From contig CAVGCY010000014.1 of NCBI GenBank assembly GCA_963627915.1, positions 1 through 24,590 on the forward strand: 24,590 nt of DNA, written 5' to 3'. Source of the stretch: CALACW01 sp963627915. Lineage in GTDB: Bacteria; Bacillota; Clostridia; Oscillospirales; Acutalibacteraceae. Shown piece by piece: positions 15,025-21,961 of the stretch. The position numbers were made by a program, and so were the translations under genes. Position 1 is the stretch's first letter. The number at the start of each line of letters is the position of its first letter. A model generated the notes under the pieces. The model searched no databases, was not told where the DNA came from, and saw only the letters and a list, made by a program, of their open reading frames with translations.

Positions 15025-15571
15025 TACGTATAAAAGATATAAATCCTGACAAAGAAAAATTTGGCGAATTGAACAAAGCGGTTTGCGAATTTTTGTAAAA
15101 TGTTGAGAGAATGTTGCGAAAATATGAGCAAAAATGGCAGATTTGTTGCCTGTGAATGGAAAAGGCTTGTTTATTGTTCATGTTGCACAAAAATTAAAAA
15201 ATGAAGTGTAAAGCAAAATAGCCTTACATTTGAAATGTTAAAAAAATTTTATTTAAAATGCACAAACATATGTTGTAATCCCTTATGTGCAAACGAGCTG
15301 CGGAGCATGACAATCCTGAAAATCAGTGAAAAATTAACGTGTAATGTTACTTCGCTTTACAAATGATGTGTAAAAATACCGTCTATAATTCAAAATGCGA
15401 AATAAAAAATTAAATGTAAAAAAACATGATAAATTCCGTCTTTCCTCGTTTCGGACAGTCGGAATTGCGATAATGTTGTTGTTTGTCACATAAGAAAAAG
15501 CCGTATTATACTTCGTTTTGGTAAAGATAACAAAACTCTCCTCATGCAAAACGATTCGTTAAAAATGTGCA
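15025..15571. other. Gene-free AT-rich divergent region with repeated TGTAA/TTACA words
   Basis: No coding sequence is convincing. TGTAA occurs at 15094, 15207, 15274, 15340, 15369 and 15415, and its complement TTACA at 15224 and 15357. A possible upstream xpt promoter, TTGTCA (15483-15488) and TATACT (15507-15512) with an 18-base spacer, lies here. I looked for a purine riboswitch before xpt and saw none. Confidence 0.5.
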
Positions 15572-15600
15572 TTGAAAGAGGCATGAAAATAGAATATAAT
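15572..15600 (+). promoter_or_regulatory. Sigma-A promoter of xpt
   Basis: TTGAAA (15572-15577) and a perfect TATAAT (15595-15600) have a 17-base spacer, giving a start near 15607 and a short 24-base leader with GGAGGGA. Confidence 0.72.
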
Positions 15601-15630
15601 CAACATGTCATCACACGGAGGGACGAAAAT

Positions 15631-16209
15631 ATGAACTCACTTCAAAAAAGGATTCTCAAGGACGGCAAGGTATTGGACGGCGATATATTAAAGGTCGACA
15701 GTTTCCTTAATCATCAGATAGACGTAAGCCTTCTTGAGGATATGGGCAGGGATTTTTACGAGCTTTTTAAAGATTGTAATATTAATAAAATCCTTACTGT
15801 TGAAGCTTCGGGCATTGCGATTGCATGCTTTGCGGCTCAGAGGTTCAATGTTCCCGTTGTTTTTGCGAAGAAAGGCTATCATAAAAACGTAGGAAACGAC
15901 GTTTATACCGCGGAGGTTTTTTCGTTTACAAAAGGAACGTCTTACACGGTATCGGTTTCCAAGGCATACCTTAATAAAAGCGACAGAATCCTTGTGATAG
16001 ACGATTTTCTTGCAAACGGACAGGCCGTTTTGGGGCTTAAAAAAATTATTGCCGACGCGGGCGCGGAGCTTTGCGGATGCGGTATAGCGATTGAAAAAGG
16101 ATTCCAGAAGGGCGGGGCGGAGCTTCGCGAGGCGGGAATCGACGTTAAGTCTTTAGCGATAGTCGAATCTATGGATAACGGTAAAATCGTTTTCAGGGAT
16201 GAGAATTAA
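15631..16209 (+). CDS. xpt: Xanthine phosphoribosyltransferase
   Basis: A 192-residue type I phosphoribosyltransferase that makes XMP (and probably GMP) from the base and PRPP. The PRPP-binding motif is ILVIDDFLANGQA (about 129-141), typical of Xpt with its Phe-Leu-Ala-Asn sequence. The start MNSLQKRILKDGKVL and the VEASGIAIA stretch (about 52-60) also match. Length is standard. The ATG at 15631 follows GGAGGGA (15617-15623); an in-frame ATG at 15544 would add an unrelated N-terminus. It is followed after 41 bases by the BMP-family lipoprotein, so uptake and salvage are likely co-transcribed. No purine riboswitch was recognised upstream, unlike many Firmicute xpt genes. Confidence 0.92.
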   Translation: MNSLQKRILKDGKVLDGDILKVDSFLNHQIDVSLLEDMGRDFYELFKDCNINKILTVEASGIAIACFAAQRFNVPVVFAKKGYHKNVGNDVYTAEVFSFTKGTSYTVSVSKAYLNKSDRILVIDDFLANGQAVLGLKKIIADAGAELCGCGIAIEKGFQKGGAELREAGIDVKSLAIVESMDNGKIVFRDEN

Positions 16210-16250
16210 ATATCGTTGAGAATAAAAAATATTTTTTCGGAGGAAAAAAC

Positions 16251-17504
16251 ATGAAAAAGTTCAGCAAAGTAATTGCAGTTGTTCTTGCCCTTGTTCTTGC
16301 TGTTTGCGCATTTGCCGCATGCACCAAGAGCGACGACAAAGAGACCGCGGCAGGTGAGGATTCATCCAATAAGGCGGCGGCTTCCGACGTTGATTACAGC
16401 AAGGTCAAGTTCGGTCTTATCTGTCTTCACGACGAGAACTCAACCTATGACAACAACTTCATCCAGGCTCTTAAAGAGGTACAGTCGGAGCTCGGACTTT
16501 CCAACGACCAGGTTCTTATTAAAACCAATATCGGCGAGGACGATTCCTGCTACAGCGCAGCCGCTGAGCTTGCGGACGCAGGCTGCAACGTTATCTTTGC
16601 AGACAGCTTCGGTCATGAAACTTATGTTCTTCAGGCCGCTAAGGAGTTCCCGGACGTACAGTTCTGCCACGCTACCGGTACTCAGGCAAGACTTGCAAAT
16701 CAGTCTAACTTCCACAACGCTTTCGCTTCTATCTATGAGGGCAGATATCTTGCGGGTGTAGCCGCAGGTATGAAGCTCAACGAGATGATCGAACAGGGTA
16801 AGATTACCGCAGATAATGCTGTTATGGGTTATGTCGGAGCTTTCGATTACGCTGAGGTTGTTTCCGGATTTACATCTTTCTATCTCGGTGCAAAATCTGT
16901 TTGTCCCTCTGTTACCATGAAGGTTACATACACGAACTCCTGGTTCGATATCGCTCTCGAGCGTGAGGCCGCTCTTTCTCTTATCGACGCAGGCTGCGTA
17001 CTTATCAGCCAGCATGCGGACTCCGAGGGCGCACCCAAGGCTTGCGAGGAGAAGGGTGTTCCCAACGTAGCTTATAACGTTGACACCACTTCAATGGGAC
17101 CGAACACGGCTATCATTTCTTCAAAGATTAACTGGGCTCCCTACTTCAAGCTCGTTATTAACGCAATCGCAAAGGGAGAGACTTTCGCAACAGACTGGAT
17201 CGGCGATATCTCCACAGGTTCCGTTGAGCTTACAAAGCTTAACGAAACAGCCGCCGCAGAAGGCACTCAGGCTAAGCTTGACGAGGTTAAGGCAAAGCTT
17301 GTTTCCGGCGAAACAAAGGTATTTGATACTTCAACCTTCACCTATGAAGGCAAACAGCTTACAGAGTATCTTGCGGACGTTGACGGCGACTTCAAGGGCG
17401 AAACAAACGTTATCGAGAACGGTGAGTTCGAGGAGTCAAACGACAAGTTCCGCTCCGCTCCTTACTTCGATATCAAGTACATCGACGGTATCAGCGCAAA
17501 ATAA
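16251..17504 (+). CDS. BMP-family (NupN/BmpA-like) nucleoside-binding lipoprotein
   Basis: A 417-residue substrate-binding lipoprotein. Residues 1-23 are a lipoprotein signal peptide with FAAC, so Cys24 should be lipidated. A Ser/Asp/Ala-rich linker to about 50 leads to the periplasmic-binding fold of the BMP family: KFGLICLHDENSTYDNNF, the DAGCNVIFADSFGHE strand, EGRYLAGVAAGM and the VGYVGAF-like segment (MGYVGAFDYAEVVSGF) follow the usual order. Known BMP proteins bind purine nucleosides. The adjacent xpt and ABC genes agree. SD GGAGG is at 16239-16243. A strong terminator and a second hairpin separate it from the ATPase, which should make this protein more abundant than the rest of the transporter. 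Confidence 0.92.
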   Translation: MKKFSKVIAVVLALVLAVCAFAACTKSDDKETAAGEDSSNKAAASDVDYSKVKFGLICLHDENSTYDNNFIQALKEVQSELGLSNDQVLIKTNIGEDDSCYSAAAELADAGCNVIFADSFGHETYVLQAAKEFPDVQFCHATGTQARLANQSNFHNAFASIYEGRYLAGVAAGMKLNEMIEQGKITADNAVMGYVGAFDYAEVVSGFTSFYLGAKSVCPSVTMKVTYTNSWFDIALEREAALSLIDAGCVLISQHADSEGAPKACEEKGVPNVAYNVDTTSMGPNTAIISSKINWAPYFKLVINAIAKGETFATDWIGDISTGSVELTKLNETAAAEGTQAKLDEVKAKLVSGETKVFDTSTFTYEGKQLTEYLADVDGDFKGETNVIENGEFEESNDKFRSAPYFDIKYIDGISAK

Positions 17505-17516
17505 TTAAATTGTCGG

Positions 17517-17555
17517 CTCAGGGCGAAGCGTTCGCTTCGCCCGAGTTTTGTTTTT
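17517..17555 (+). terminator. Terminator or attenuator between binding protein and ATPase
   Basis: GGGCGAAGCG (17521-17530) pairs with CGCTTCGCCC (17533-17542; innermost bases form the loop), with extra CTC/GAG pairs outside, followed by TTTTGTTTTT. A very stable stem that should end most transcripts after the lipoprotein gene. Confidence 0.85.
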
Positions 17556-17562
17556 AAATTTG

Positions 17563-17609
17563 TTTTTTTGAAAAGAATGCAAACGGCGTTTGTCTTGTTT
17601 TCAAAAAAA
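17563..17609 (+). repeat. 47-base near-perfect palindrome before the ATPase ribosome site
   Basis: TTTTTTTGAAAA (17563-17574) and TTTTCAAAAAAA (17598-17609) are perfect inverted copies; inside them CAAAC (17580-17584) and GTTTG (17588-17592) pair around GGC, all sharing one centre at 17586. It sits between the terminator and the GGAGG at 17615-17619. It may stabilise the 5' end of a processed mRNA or serve as an operator. Confidence 0.65.
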
Positions 17610-17627
17610 GAAACGGAGGTATATACG

Positions 17628-19163
17628 GTGAGCAAGCCTGCAATCGAGCTTAGAAATATTTCAAAAACCTTCGGCAGTATTCTTGCCAACAAAAATGTCA
17701 ATCTTACCGTTGAGCGCGGCGAGATTCTTTCTCTTTTAGGAGAGAACGGCAGCGGAAAAACCACGCTGATGAATATGATATCGGGTATCTATTTTCCTGA
17801 CGACGGACAGATTTTCATAGACGGCGAGGAGGTTGTAATCCGTTCGCCCAAGGACGCATTCGATCATAAGATAGGAATGATTCATCAGCATTTTAAACTC
17901 GTCGATATATTTACGGCGGCTGAAAATATCGTTCTCGGACTTAAGGAAGAGGGCAAATACAATATTAAAAAGGTTTCGGCAAAGGTCGCCGAAATCAGCT
18001 CAAAATACGGATTTGAAATAGACCCCGACAAAAAAATATACGAGATGTCTGTTTCCGAAAAACAGACGGTTGAGATTATTAAGGTTCTTTACAGGGGCGC
18101 GAATCTTCTGATTCTCGACGAGCCTACAGCCGTTTTGACGCCTCAGGAAACGCAGAAGCTTTTCGCTGTATTGAAAAAAATGAAAGAGGACGGAAAGTCG
18201 ATTATCATAATCACGCATAAGCTCCATGAGGTTCTTGCCATTTCCGATAAGGTTTCGGTACTCAGAAAGGGCGAGTATATAGGCACCGTCAATACAAAGG
18301 ATACCAACGAATCCGAGCTTACGGAAATGATGGTCGGCAAAAAAATGTCGCTTAATATTGACAGAACCGAGCCTGTAAATCCCGTTGACAGAATAGTTGT
18401 TAAAAATCTCAACTGTTTTAACCGCGACGGAGTAAAAACTCTTGATTCGGTTTCATTTACCGCTAAAGGCGGAGAGATTCTCGGCATAGCCGGTATCGCG
18501 GGCAGCGGACAGAAGGAACTGCTCGAAGCTATTGCGGGGCTTCAGCATGTCGAAACAGGCGAAATTTATTATAACAACCCCAAGACGGGAAACAGGGATA
18601 ATCTGAGGGATAAAACTCCGCTTCAGATAAGGGAGCTGGGCGTTCGTCTTTCGTTTGTTCCCGAGGACAGACTCGGTATGGGACTTGTTGGAAACATGGA
18701 CATTATAGACAATATGATGTTAAGAAGCTACCGCAAGGGCAAGTCGGTATTCCTTGAGCGTAAAGCTCCCAAGGACCTTGCCGAAACGATTATCGAGCAG
18801 CTTGAAGTCGTTACCCCCGGTCCGACAACTCCGGTAAGACGTCTTTCCGGCGGTAACGTTCAGAAAGTTCTTGTCGGACGTGAGATTGCCGCTTCTCCCA
18901 CCGTACTTATGGCGGCTTATCCCGTACGCGGACTCGATATAAACTCCTCATATGCTATATATAATCTTCTCAACGAGCAGAAGAAAAAGGGCGTTGCCGT
19001 TATATTCGTTGGTGAGGATCTCGATGTTCTAATAGAGCTTTGCGATCGCATTATGGTTATAGGCTCGGGCAGAATTACGGGAATTGTCGACGGCAGAACG
19101 GCGGATAAGAGCGAGATCGGTCTGCTTATGACAAAAACCGACGGAGGTGTTGTAAATGAGTAA
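17628..19163 (+). CDS. Nucleoside ABC transporter ATP-binding protein (two ABC domains, NupO-like)
   Basis: A 511-residue protein with two fused ABC domains that powers import by the two permeases below. The first domain has Walker A GENGSGKTT (about 38-46) and Walker B NLLILDEPTAVLT; its signature is weak (MSVSEKQTVEI rather than LSGGQ). The second domain has a degenerate Walker A (GIAGSGQKEL) and Walker B (TVLMAAYPVRGLD) but a clear LSGGNVQK signature. One good ATP site assembled from the first Walker motifs and the second signature is normal for this sugar/nucleoside importer class. The GTG at 17628 follows GGAGG (17615-17619); the frame runs further upstream through the palindrome. It overlaps the next gene by eight bases. 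Confidence 0.94.
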   Translation: MSKPAIELRNISKTFGSILANKNVNLTVERGEILSLLGENGSGKTTLMNMISGIYFPDDGQIFIDGEEVVIRSPKDAFDHKIGMIHQHFKLVDIFTAAENIVLGLKEEGKYNIKKVSAKVAEISSKYGFEIDPDKKIYEMSVSEKQTVEIIKVLYRGANLLILDEPTAVLTPQETQKLFAVLKKMKEDGKSIIIITHKLHEVLAISDKVSVLRKGEYIGTVNTKDTNESELTEMMVGKKMSLNIDRTEPVNPVDRIVVKNLNCFNRDGVKTLDSVSFTAKGGEILGIAGIAGSGQKELLEAIAGLQHVETGEIYYNNPKTGNRDNLRDKTPLQIRELGVRLSFVPEDRLGMGLVGNMDIIDNMMLRSYRKGKSVFLERKAPKDLAETIIEQLEVVTPGPTTPVRRLSGGNVQKVLVGREIAASPTVLMAAYPVRGLDINSSYAIYNLLNEQKKKGVAVIFVGEDLDVLIELCDRIMVIGSGRITGIVDGRTADKSEIGLLMTKTDGGVVNE

Positions 19164-20259
19164 AGAGAAAAAGGTCCGCGAACCGCTTTTTCATATAGCA
19201 AAGCGCAATGGGCTCGATCCTAAAAAGGCATGGCTTATAAGGTTTGTTTCAATTGTCGCCGCGCTCATAGTCTGCGCCTTGATAATTGTTGTTCTTACAA
19301 AGGAAAATCCCATTCAGGTTTACGCGTCAATGATAAAGGGAAGCTTCGGCTCTCCGAGAAAGATTTGGATTCTCTTTCAGAATATAGCGATACTTCTTTG
19401 CATTTCGCTTGCCGTCACTCCCGCATTTAAAATGAAATTCTGGAACCTCGGCGCAGAGGGACAGGTTTTAATCGGCGGACTTGCAAGTATCTCATGTATG
19501 TTCTATCTCGGCGACAAAATGCCGAACTGGCTTCTTCTTATATTAATGTTTGTCGTTTCGATTCTTGCGGGCGTTATATGGGGACTTATTCCCGCGTATT
19601 TCAAATCGAAATGGAACACAAACGAGAGCCTGTTCACGCTTATGATGAACTACATTGCAATGCAGCTTGTTTCGTTTTTTATAATGCTCTGGGTTCCCAA
19701 CGGTTCAAATGTTATGGGACTTGTAAATTCGACAACTCAGGCGGGCTGGATTCCGGATTTGTTCGGTAAAAAGTATCTGTTCAACATTCTTCTTGTAGCC
19801 GTCTTAACGGGCGTTATGTATGTTTATCTTAAATACAGCAAGCACGGATATGAAATTTCCGTTGTCGGCGAGAGTGAGAATACGGCAAAATACATAGGCA
19901 TAAACGTTAAAAAGATTATAATCAGGACCATGGCTCTTTCGGGCGCTATATGCGGTCTTGCCGGATTTTTGCTCGTTTCGGGTACAAACCACACGATATC
20001 AAAGAATCTTGTAAACGGAAACGGATTTACCGCCATCATGGTTTCGTGGCTTGCGAAGTTCAATCCCGTTATAATGATTGTTACGTCGTTCTTTATCGTA
20101 TTTTTACAGAGAGGCGCAAGCGAAATTGCCACTACGTTCCGTCTTAACGAAAGCGTTGCGGATATTCTCACGGGCGTAATAATCTTCTTTATCATAGGCT
20201 GTGAATTTTTCATAAACTATCAGATAAAACGCACATCAAAGCATAAGGAGGAGAAATAA
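19156..20259 (+). CDS. Nucleoside ABC transporter permease (NupP-like)
   Basis: A 367-residue inner-membrane permease of the BPD_transp_2 (branched-chain amino acid/ribose/nucleoside) type. A basic N-terminus is followed by about eight to ten hydrophobic helices, the first at about residues 28-50. The family motif FWNLGAEGQVLIGG (about 95-108) is present, and the cytoplasmic coupling segment VVGESENTAKYIGINVKK (about 236-253) should contact the ATPase. Its start lies inside the end of the ATPase gene (eight-base overlap), and it abuts the second permease, with which it forms the membrane channel. Confidence 0.93.
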   Translation: MSKEKKVREPLFHIAKRNGLDPKKAWLIRFVSIVAALIVCALIIVVLTKENPIQVYASMIKGSFGSPRKIWILFQNIAILLCISLAVTPAFKMKFWNLGAEGQVLIGGLASISCMFYLGDKMPNWLLLILMFVVSILAGVIWGLIPAYFKSKWNTNESLFTLMMNYIAMQLVSFFIMLWVPNGSNVMGLVNSTTQAGWIPDLFGKKYLFNILLVAVLTGVMYVYLKYSKHGYEISVVGESENTAKYIGINVKKIIIRTMALSGAICGLAGFLLVSGTNHTISKNLVNGNGFTAIMVSWLAKFNPVIMIVTSFFIVFLQRGASEIATTFRLNESVADILTGVIIFFIIGCEFFINYQIKRTSKHKEEK

Positions 20260-21243
20260 ATGTTAGCTACAATCGCGTCGTTTATAAATGCCGCTATTAT
20301 TCAGGGCATACCTCTTCTCTTCGGCTCGGTCGGCGAAATTATTACGGAAAAATCGGGAAATCTTAACCTTGGTATTCCCGGTATTATGTATATGGGCGGA
20401 ATTTCGGGCATCATAGGCGGTTATCTTTACGAACACGGTACGGAGAATCCCAACGCTTTTCTTTGCGTTTTTATTTCGCTTCTTGCGTCTTTGATCGGTT
20501 CTGCGCTGATGTCGCTTATTTATTCGTTCCTTACGGTAAGCCTCAGGGCAAATCAGAACGTTACCGGTCTTGCTCTTACAACGTTCGGTGTCGGCGTGGG
20601 TAACTTCTTCGGCGGTTCGCTTTTAAGCTTCTTCGGTGAGAGCGGTTCTATTTCGCTTATCAATACGGGACTTGCATATAAAACCAAGCTCCCGTTTGCC
20701 GACAGTCTCGGACTTTTCGGTTCGACGTTTCTTTCGTTCGGATTCCTTGCGTACCTTGCCGTAATTATTGCAATAGTCGTTTCCTTTATTCTTAACAAAA
20801 CAAGAACGGGTCTTAATTTAAGAGCAGTCGGCGAAAATCCGGCAACTGCGGACGCCGCGGGCATTAACGTTACAAAATATAAATACGTTTCGACAATCGC
20901 CGGCGGTATGATAGCCGGTCTCGGCGGACTGTATTTCGTTATGGACTACACTGCGGGCGCATGGACGAACGACGGCTTCGGCGACAGAGGATGGCTTGCG
21001 ATCGCAATCGTCATTTTCGCTCTCTGGCGGCCGAAATCGGCGATTCTCAGCTCCTTCCTTTTCGGCGGATTGTATATCATCTGCGTATATATCCCCGGTC
21101 TTTCCTCCGCTTCAAAAGAGCTTATCAAAATGCTTCCCTATCTTGTTACGATTATCGTTCTTGTAATTGCAAGCGTAAGGAATAAAAAAGAAAATCAGCC
21201 TCCCCAGAGCCTGGGATTAACATATTTCCGAGAAGAACGCTAA
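20260..21243 (+). CDS. Nucleoside ABC transporter permease (NupQ-like)
   Basis: A 327-residue partner permease of the same family. The early motif GEIITEKSGNLNLGIPGIMYMG (about 23-45) is the expected counterpart of the GERSGVVNIGLEG-type motif of such permeases. About eight hydrophobic helices follow, and the cytoplasmic loop LRAVGENPATADAAGINVTKYK (about 187-208) is the coupling segment for the ATPase. The ATG directly follows the TAA of the first permease, with AAGGAGG at 20245-20251. It is last in the operon and is followed at once by a 104-base palindrome. Confidence 0.93.
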   Translation: MLATIASFINAAIIQGIPLLFGSVGEIITEKSGNLNLGIPGIMYMGGISGIIGGYLYEHGTENPNAFLCVFISLLASLIGSALMSLIYSFLTVSLRANQNVTGLALTTFGVGVGNFFGGSLLSFFGESGSISLINTGLAYKTKLPFADSLGLFGSTFLSFGFLAYLAVIIAIVVSFILNKTRTGLNLRAVGENPATADAAGINVTKYKYVSTIAGGMIAGLGGLYFVMDYTAGAWTNDGFGDRGWLAIAIVIFALWRPKSAILSSFLFGGLYIICVYIPGLSSASKELIKMLPYLVTIIVLVIASVRNKKENQPPQSLGLTYFREER

Positions 21244-21246
21244 GTC

Positions 21247-21350
21247 GGACTGCCTCAGGGCGCGCTCGCGACGTTTTTTCTCCCTCTCGCAGTACTTTTG
21301 TACAGCTTCGGGGAGAAGAAAACGCCGTGAGCATCGCCCTGAGGCAGTCC
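21247..21350. repeat. 104-base near-perfect palindrome (hairpin element)
   Basis: The outer arms, 21247-21262 and 21335-21350, are perfect 16-base inverted copies (GGACTGCCTCAGGGCG and complement). Pairing continues inward almost to the tip with few mismatches (GCTC/GAGC, then CGTTTT/AAAACG, TCTCCC/GGGGAGA) and ends in GTAC-TTTT-GTAC. Only TTT follows, so it is not an ordinary terminator. Its size and structure suit a mobile palindromic (REP- or MITE-like) element or a strong mRNA 3'-end stabiliser. Confidence 0.75.
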
Positions 21351-21390
21351 TTTGACTATTGCATAAGTGGCATATTTTTGTATAAAGAAA

Positions 21391-21412
21391 CAGACCGGTA
21401 AAAACCGGTCTG
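21391..21412 (-). terminator. Terminator of the small lipoprotein gene
   Basis: CAGACCGGT (21391-21399) and ACCGGTCTG (21404-21412) form a perfect 9-base stem with an AAAA loop on the plus strand; GTTTCTTTA follows on the minus strand. It could also act on the plus strand, where the tract is poorer. Confidence 0.7.
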
Positions 21413-21449
21413 AAATCTCTACTTATTATAAGTAATATTACCCGTTTGA

Positions 21450-21608
21450 TCAGGTGTTTGACTCAGCTTCTGCAACAACGGCTGCGCTGTTGGAAACATC
21501 AGCCTTAGTGTCGTCGGTATCAGCGGTCTTGCTGTCACATCCGACAAAAGCGAAAAGCATAGAACCTGCAACGATAGCGGAAGCAACTGCCATAGCGATC
21601 TTCTTCAT
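21450..21608 (-). CDS. 52-residue putative lipoprotein
   Basis: A short gene that a length filter would miss. On the minus strand, ATG at 21608 follows AAGGAGA and gives MKKIAMAVAS, a hydrophobic core of about 18 residues, then FVGC, so Cys24 would be the lipidated residue. The 28-residue mature part is acidic and Thr/Ala-rich (DSKTADTDDTKADVSN and on to the end), with no fold recognised. It has its own promoter (21690-21718) and terminator (21391-21412), which argues that it is real. It resembles the N-terminal part of a binding-protein lipoprotein, so it could be a stump, but the complete transcription unit favours a functional small surface peptide. Function unknown. Confidence 0.78.
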   Translation of the reverse strand: MKKIAMAVASAIVAGSMLFAFVGCDSKTADTDDTKADVSNSAAVVAEAESNT

Positions 21609-21689
21609 AGTAATATTATCTCCTTTCAAAAATTACCCTCAGTAAGACTAATTATCGGGTATGTGAGGTATCGCCTCACTGCGTACATA

Positions 21690-21718
21690 AATTTACTCCA
21701 AATCGGTTTGAAAGTCAA
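21690..21718 (-). promoter_or_regulatory. Sigma-A promoter of the small lipoprotein gene
   Basis: On the minus strand, TTGACT (21718-21713) and TAAATT (21695-21690) have a 17-base spacer; the start would be near 21683. A GTGAGG/CCTCAC palindrome (21663-21679) lies at the very start of the transcript. Confidence 0.68.
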
Positions 21719-21898
21719 GCGTTAGCAATCATTTGTAACTTTACTGTAATAACTTGTAATAATGTATCTGCGTTATTAACAAAAAGGACAAAGCCGTCAA
21801 ATTGATAAGTGTGTAAAATTACCGCAATCAAATTGCGATTGTAACCTTTTGTAATAAATTAATTCTGCAAACGAAAAATCGATGTAAATTATTATCGG
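21719..21898. other. Divergent intergenic region with helically phased TGTAA words
   Basis: Between two divergent promoters, TGTAA occurs at 21734, 21745, 21755, 21812, 21840, 21850 and 21883. The first three and the 21840/21850 pair are spaced 10-11 bases, one helical turn. No gene is seen here. Confidence 0.5.
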
Positions 21899-21927
21899 TT
21901 GACATGCTTTTTTATATGGTTTATACT
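21899..21927 (+). promoter_or_regulatory. Sigma-A promoter of the repeat/dockerin protein gene
   Basis: A perfect TTGACA (21899-21904) and TATACT (21922-21927) with a 17-base spacer. Confidence 0.8.
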
Positions 21928-21961
21928 TAAAAAAGACATTAGCTAAGAAGGATGAGCCGAT

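Noticed and set aside
14795..15190. 131-residue open frame on the minus strand
   Set aside because: Its 3' part overlaps the signal peptide of the large dockerin protein in another frame, and it spans that gene's promoter and leader.
15301..15630. Possible purine riboswitch upstream of xpt
   Set aside because: I could not find the conserved loop sequences or three-way junction pattern, and the best promoter leaves only a 24-base leader.
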